Origin: an uncultured Dehalococcoidia bacterium
GTDB lineage: Bacteria > Chloroflexota > Dehalococcoidia > Lucifugimonadales > CATQGZ01
Direction of reading: 5' to 3'
NCBI GenBank assembly: GCA_958295685.1
Contig: OY282365.1
Location: 2,453,954 to 2,517,953, forward strand
DNA: 64,000 bases
Positions 62,351-64,000 of this stretch are shown here, piece by piece. The notes beneath the pieces were generated by a model, which saw only the letters and a program-made list of their open reading frames with translations, was not told where the DNA came from and searched no databases. Position 1 is the first letter of the stretch; each line of letters begins with the position of its first letter. Both the position numbers and the translations under genes were made by a program.

Positions 62351-63871
62351 TCACCGTGCCGCTCCCACCGACCAGATGGTGAAGCCCTCGAACCTGGTGG
62401 ACTGACCGGCGACCCCGTCGCCCGCGAAGTACTGCCCCACCGCGGACACGCTCCCGGCTCCGACCCAGTCACTCAGGTCCAGCTCGTCCACGTAGGAACC
62501 GTTTATGAACAGCCAGCCCTCATCTCCCAGAGCGATGATACGGACGTGGTTGCTGCCGTTCCGCTTGTTGGACAGGAGATCGGAAGCCTCGTTCGCCAGC
62601 TCTCGCTCACTGACCGCGTGACCCGTTCGCAGGTAGTGGAACCACCTGCTGTACTCGTTGAAGACCACGGCGTGAAACAGGTTCGCCGACCCGCCCCGAA
62701 TCAGGAAGCCGCTGCTCCATGGGCCGACTGCTATGGAGTACGGATTGAAGAACCGCGCCTCTATGACACCGTCGACCACCGAGACGGAGGCGCGGCTCAT
62801 GTCTAAGAGGCCGTCGTCGGGGTCGTGATGTATCGCGCCGTCTCTGGGGCCGTAAGCCCTTCCGAGACGGCGGACTGTGAAGCCCGAGAAGCGGGTGGGG
62901 ACCGTGCTGTCCTCCGATTTAGCGAACAGGCCAACCGCTCCGGACTCCGTCAGCCCGCTCAGGTCCAGCTCGGCCTCGTAGACGCCGTTGATGAACAGCC
63001 ACCCCGCGCTCTCCACTGCGACCACGCGGACGTGAACCTCATCGCCCAATACGCTTGAAGATTTCCCCTCCCGGATCGTTTCGTATAGCGCCGCGCCCTC
63101 ACGCAGAAGCTCGTGGCGCCAATTCCCGGAGCGCTCGATGACGATGGCGTGCGCCGCCCCTGCGGGGCCCGGCCGCATCCGCAGCCGGAGTCCGGCAGAC
63201 CAGGCCCCCCCGACTCCGATCCGGGGGGGCCTGAGCATGGACTCGGCGACGAGGTCGGCTGTGATCACGTCGCCGACTAACATCGCCGACCCGTCCACCG
63301 TGTCGTGGTCGAGCGTGCCGCTCTCTGGGCCGAAGCTGAGTCGCGGTGTCGGTGTCGGGGTCGGCGTCATGGTCGGAGCAGGCGTGGGCGTGAGGGTCGC
63401 CGTTGGAGTCGGAGTCCTCGTCGGCGCAGGTGTTGCGGTCGGCGTGAAGGTCGCCCTCGGCGTCGGCGTCGGCGTCACCGTCGGCATGGGTGTCGCGGTC
63501 GGCGTCGCGGTCGGCGTGAGGGTCGCCGTAGGCGTGGCCGTAGCCGTCGGGGTCCTCGTCGGCGTCGGCGTCACGGTCGGCGTCACGGTGGGCGTGAAGG
63601 TAGCCGTGGGTGTCGCAGTCGGTTTCGGAGTGAGCGCCAGGGCCTCCACGGTCGCCTGAACTCCGGCCTCCACGGTCGCCCGCACGTCGGGCACAGGCGT
63701 GGGCGTCGCCGTCGGGACGGCCGCCGCGACGGCCGCGCGCACGGTCGCGTCTATGTCCGGGGTCGGCTCCGGTGAAGACGGCCGCTCGCACGCCGCAGCG
63801 CAGAGAGCCGCCGCCGCAGCCAGAGAAAGCCGCGTCACCCATCCCACTCTGTATGACCTCGACACAAGCAT
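62351..63871 (-). CDS. Lipoprotein with Pro-Thr linker and two beta-sandwich domains (protease-less paralogue)
   Basis: 506 residues, paralogous to the HtrA-type protein 50 bases downstream: the same signal peptide and lipobox (Cys28), the same ATVxAxV repeats, a longer Pro-Thr linker, and the same two C-terminal domains (GWLFINGVYEAELDLSG, GWLFINGSYVDELDLSD). The protease domain is absent. It may be a binding protein for the same ligand. The linker codons here are varied rather than perfectly repeated. Confidence 0.82.
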   Translation of the reverse strand: MLVSRSYRVGWVTRLSLAAAAALCAAACERPSSPEPTPDIDATVRAAVAAAVPTATPTPVPDVRATVEAGVQATVEALALTPKPTATPTATFTPTVTPTVTPTPTRTPTATATPTATLTPTATPTATPMPTVTPTPTPRATFTPTATPAPTRTPTPTATLTPTPAPTMTPTPTPTPRLSFGPESGTLDHDTVDGSAMLVGDVITADLVAESMLRPPRIGVGGAWSAGLRLRMRPGPAGAAHAIVIERSGNWRHELLREGAALYETIREGKSSSVLGDEVHVRVVAVESAGWLFINGVYEAELDLSGLTESGAVGLFAKSEDSTVPTRFSGFTVRRLGRAYGPRDGAIHHDPDDGLLDMSRASVSVVDGVIEARFFNPYSIAVGPWSSGFLIRGGSANLFHAVVFNEYSRWFHYLRTGHAVSERELANEASDLLSNKRNGSNHVRIIALGDEGWLFINGSYVDELDLSDWVGAGSVSAVGQYFAGDGVAGQSTRFEGFTIWSVGAAR

Positions 63872-64000
63872 CTGAACACCGCGTCCATTATCGCACGAAA
63901 GAATGACACCCCGCTTCTCTGAACCGGCCCCCTCATGGGCGCCCTCTCACACCCTACCGCATTCGGGGTACGCCCTGATCGAACTCGTGCATATCCGAGC
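63872..64000. other. Window end, upstream region of the lipoprotein gene
   Basis: 129 bases with no gene visible. CGATAATGG on the minus strand (about 63887-63895) could be a -10 for the lipoprotein gene. Confidence 0.3.

Noticed and set aside
61594..63659. Plus-strand Val-Gly repeat proteins at 61.6 and 63.1 kb
   Set aside because: They are antisense readings of the Pro-Thr linkers of the two lipoproteins.

Overview
The window is about 62% GC and gene-dense. It reads as a chromosomal piece of a Chloroflexota bacterium, plausibly Dehalococcoidia or SAR202-like. The signs are solute-binding lipoproteins with Val/Glu-rich spacers, lipoproteins with Pro-Thr linkers and D-x-x-ATV repeats, Gram-positive-type SOS boxes at lexA, and many catabolic genes (enolase superfamily, phosphotriesterase-like, CocE-type, SDR). 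The lineage is inferred; no marker gene here proves it.

Layout: 1-4.0 kb is the end of a surface-polysaccharide operon (wecC, sugar epimerase, methyltransferase, wecB). 4.1-7.7 kb is a sulfatase with its formylglycine-generating enzyme and an enolase-superfamily dehydratase. 17.3-7.7 kb on the minus strand is one long operon: two identical solute-binding lipoproteins, DppB and DppC permeases, two class III aminotransferases and a phosphotriesterase-like hydrolase. 18.2-28.0 kb holds gamma-glutamyltransferase, an ECF sigma/anti-sigma pair with a surface protein, a peroxiredoxin with an in-frame TGA at its catalytic cysteine, an LprG-like lipoprotein with its P55-like MFS exporter, biotin ligase and two SDRs. 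28.5-33.6 kb is a type III-like restriction-modification island with a detached TnsA-like nuclease. 33.7-35.7 kb has a TIGR01777 epimerase and DAHP synthase. 40.4-36.3 kb on the minus strand is a glycosyltransferase / radical SAM-SPASM / WG-repeat methyltransferase cluster. 40.7-45.6 kb has a threonine-synthase-like enzyme, an aminotransferase divergent from an Lrp regulator, and aspS. 49.4-45.8 kb is a second solute-binding protein/permease operon. 50.1-53.6 kb has lexA, copA and a YHS protein. 53.7-64 kb has four tRNAs, an arylsulfotransferase-like lipoprotein, an SDR, a double-Cache lipoprotein, a CocE-type hydrolase, and two paralogous Pro-Thr-linker lipoproteins, one carrying an HtrA-type protease.

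Seven copies of a dispersed element (215-340 bp) interrupt this. Each has a good -35/-10 promoter, a short possible ORF, an array of about 11-bp direct repeats, a fixed core (CTCAGCTACGA), and inverted copies of that locus's own repeat unit. The unit differs between loci, yet the inverted copy changes with it in six of seven. I regard this element family, the putative selenocysteine peroxiredoxin and the radical SAM/WG-methyltransferase cluster as the three most interesting things in the window.
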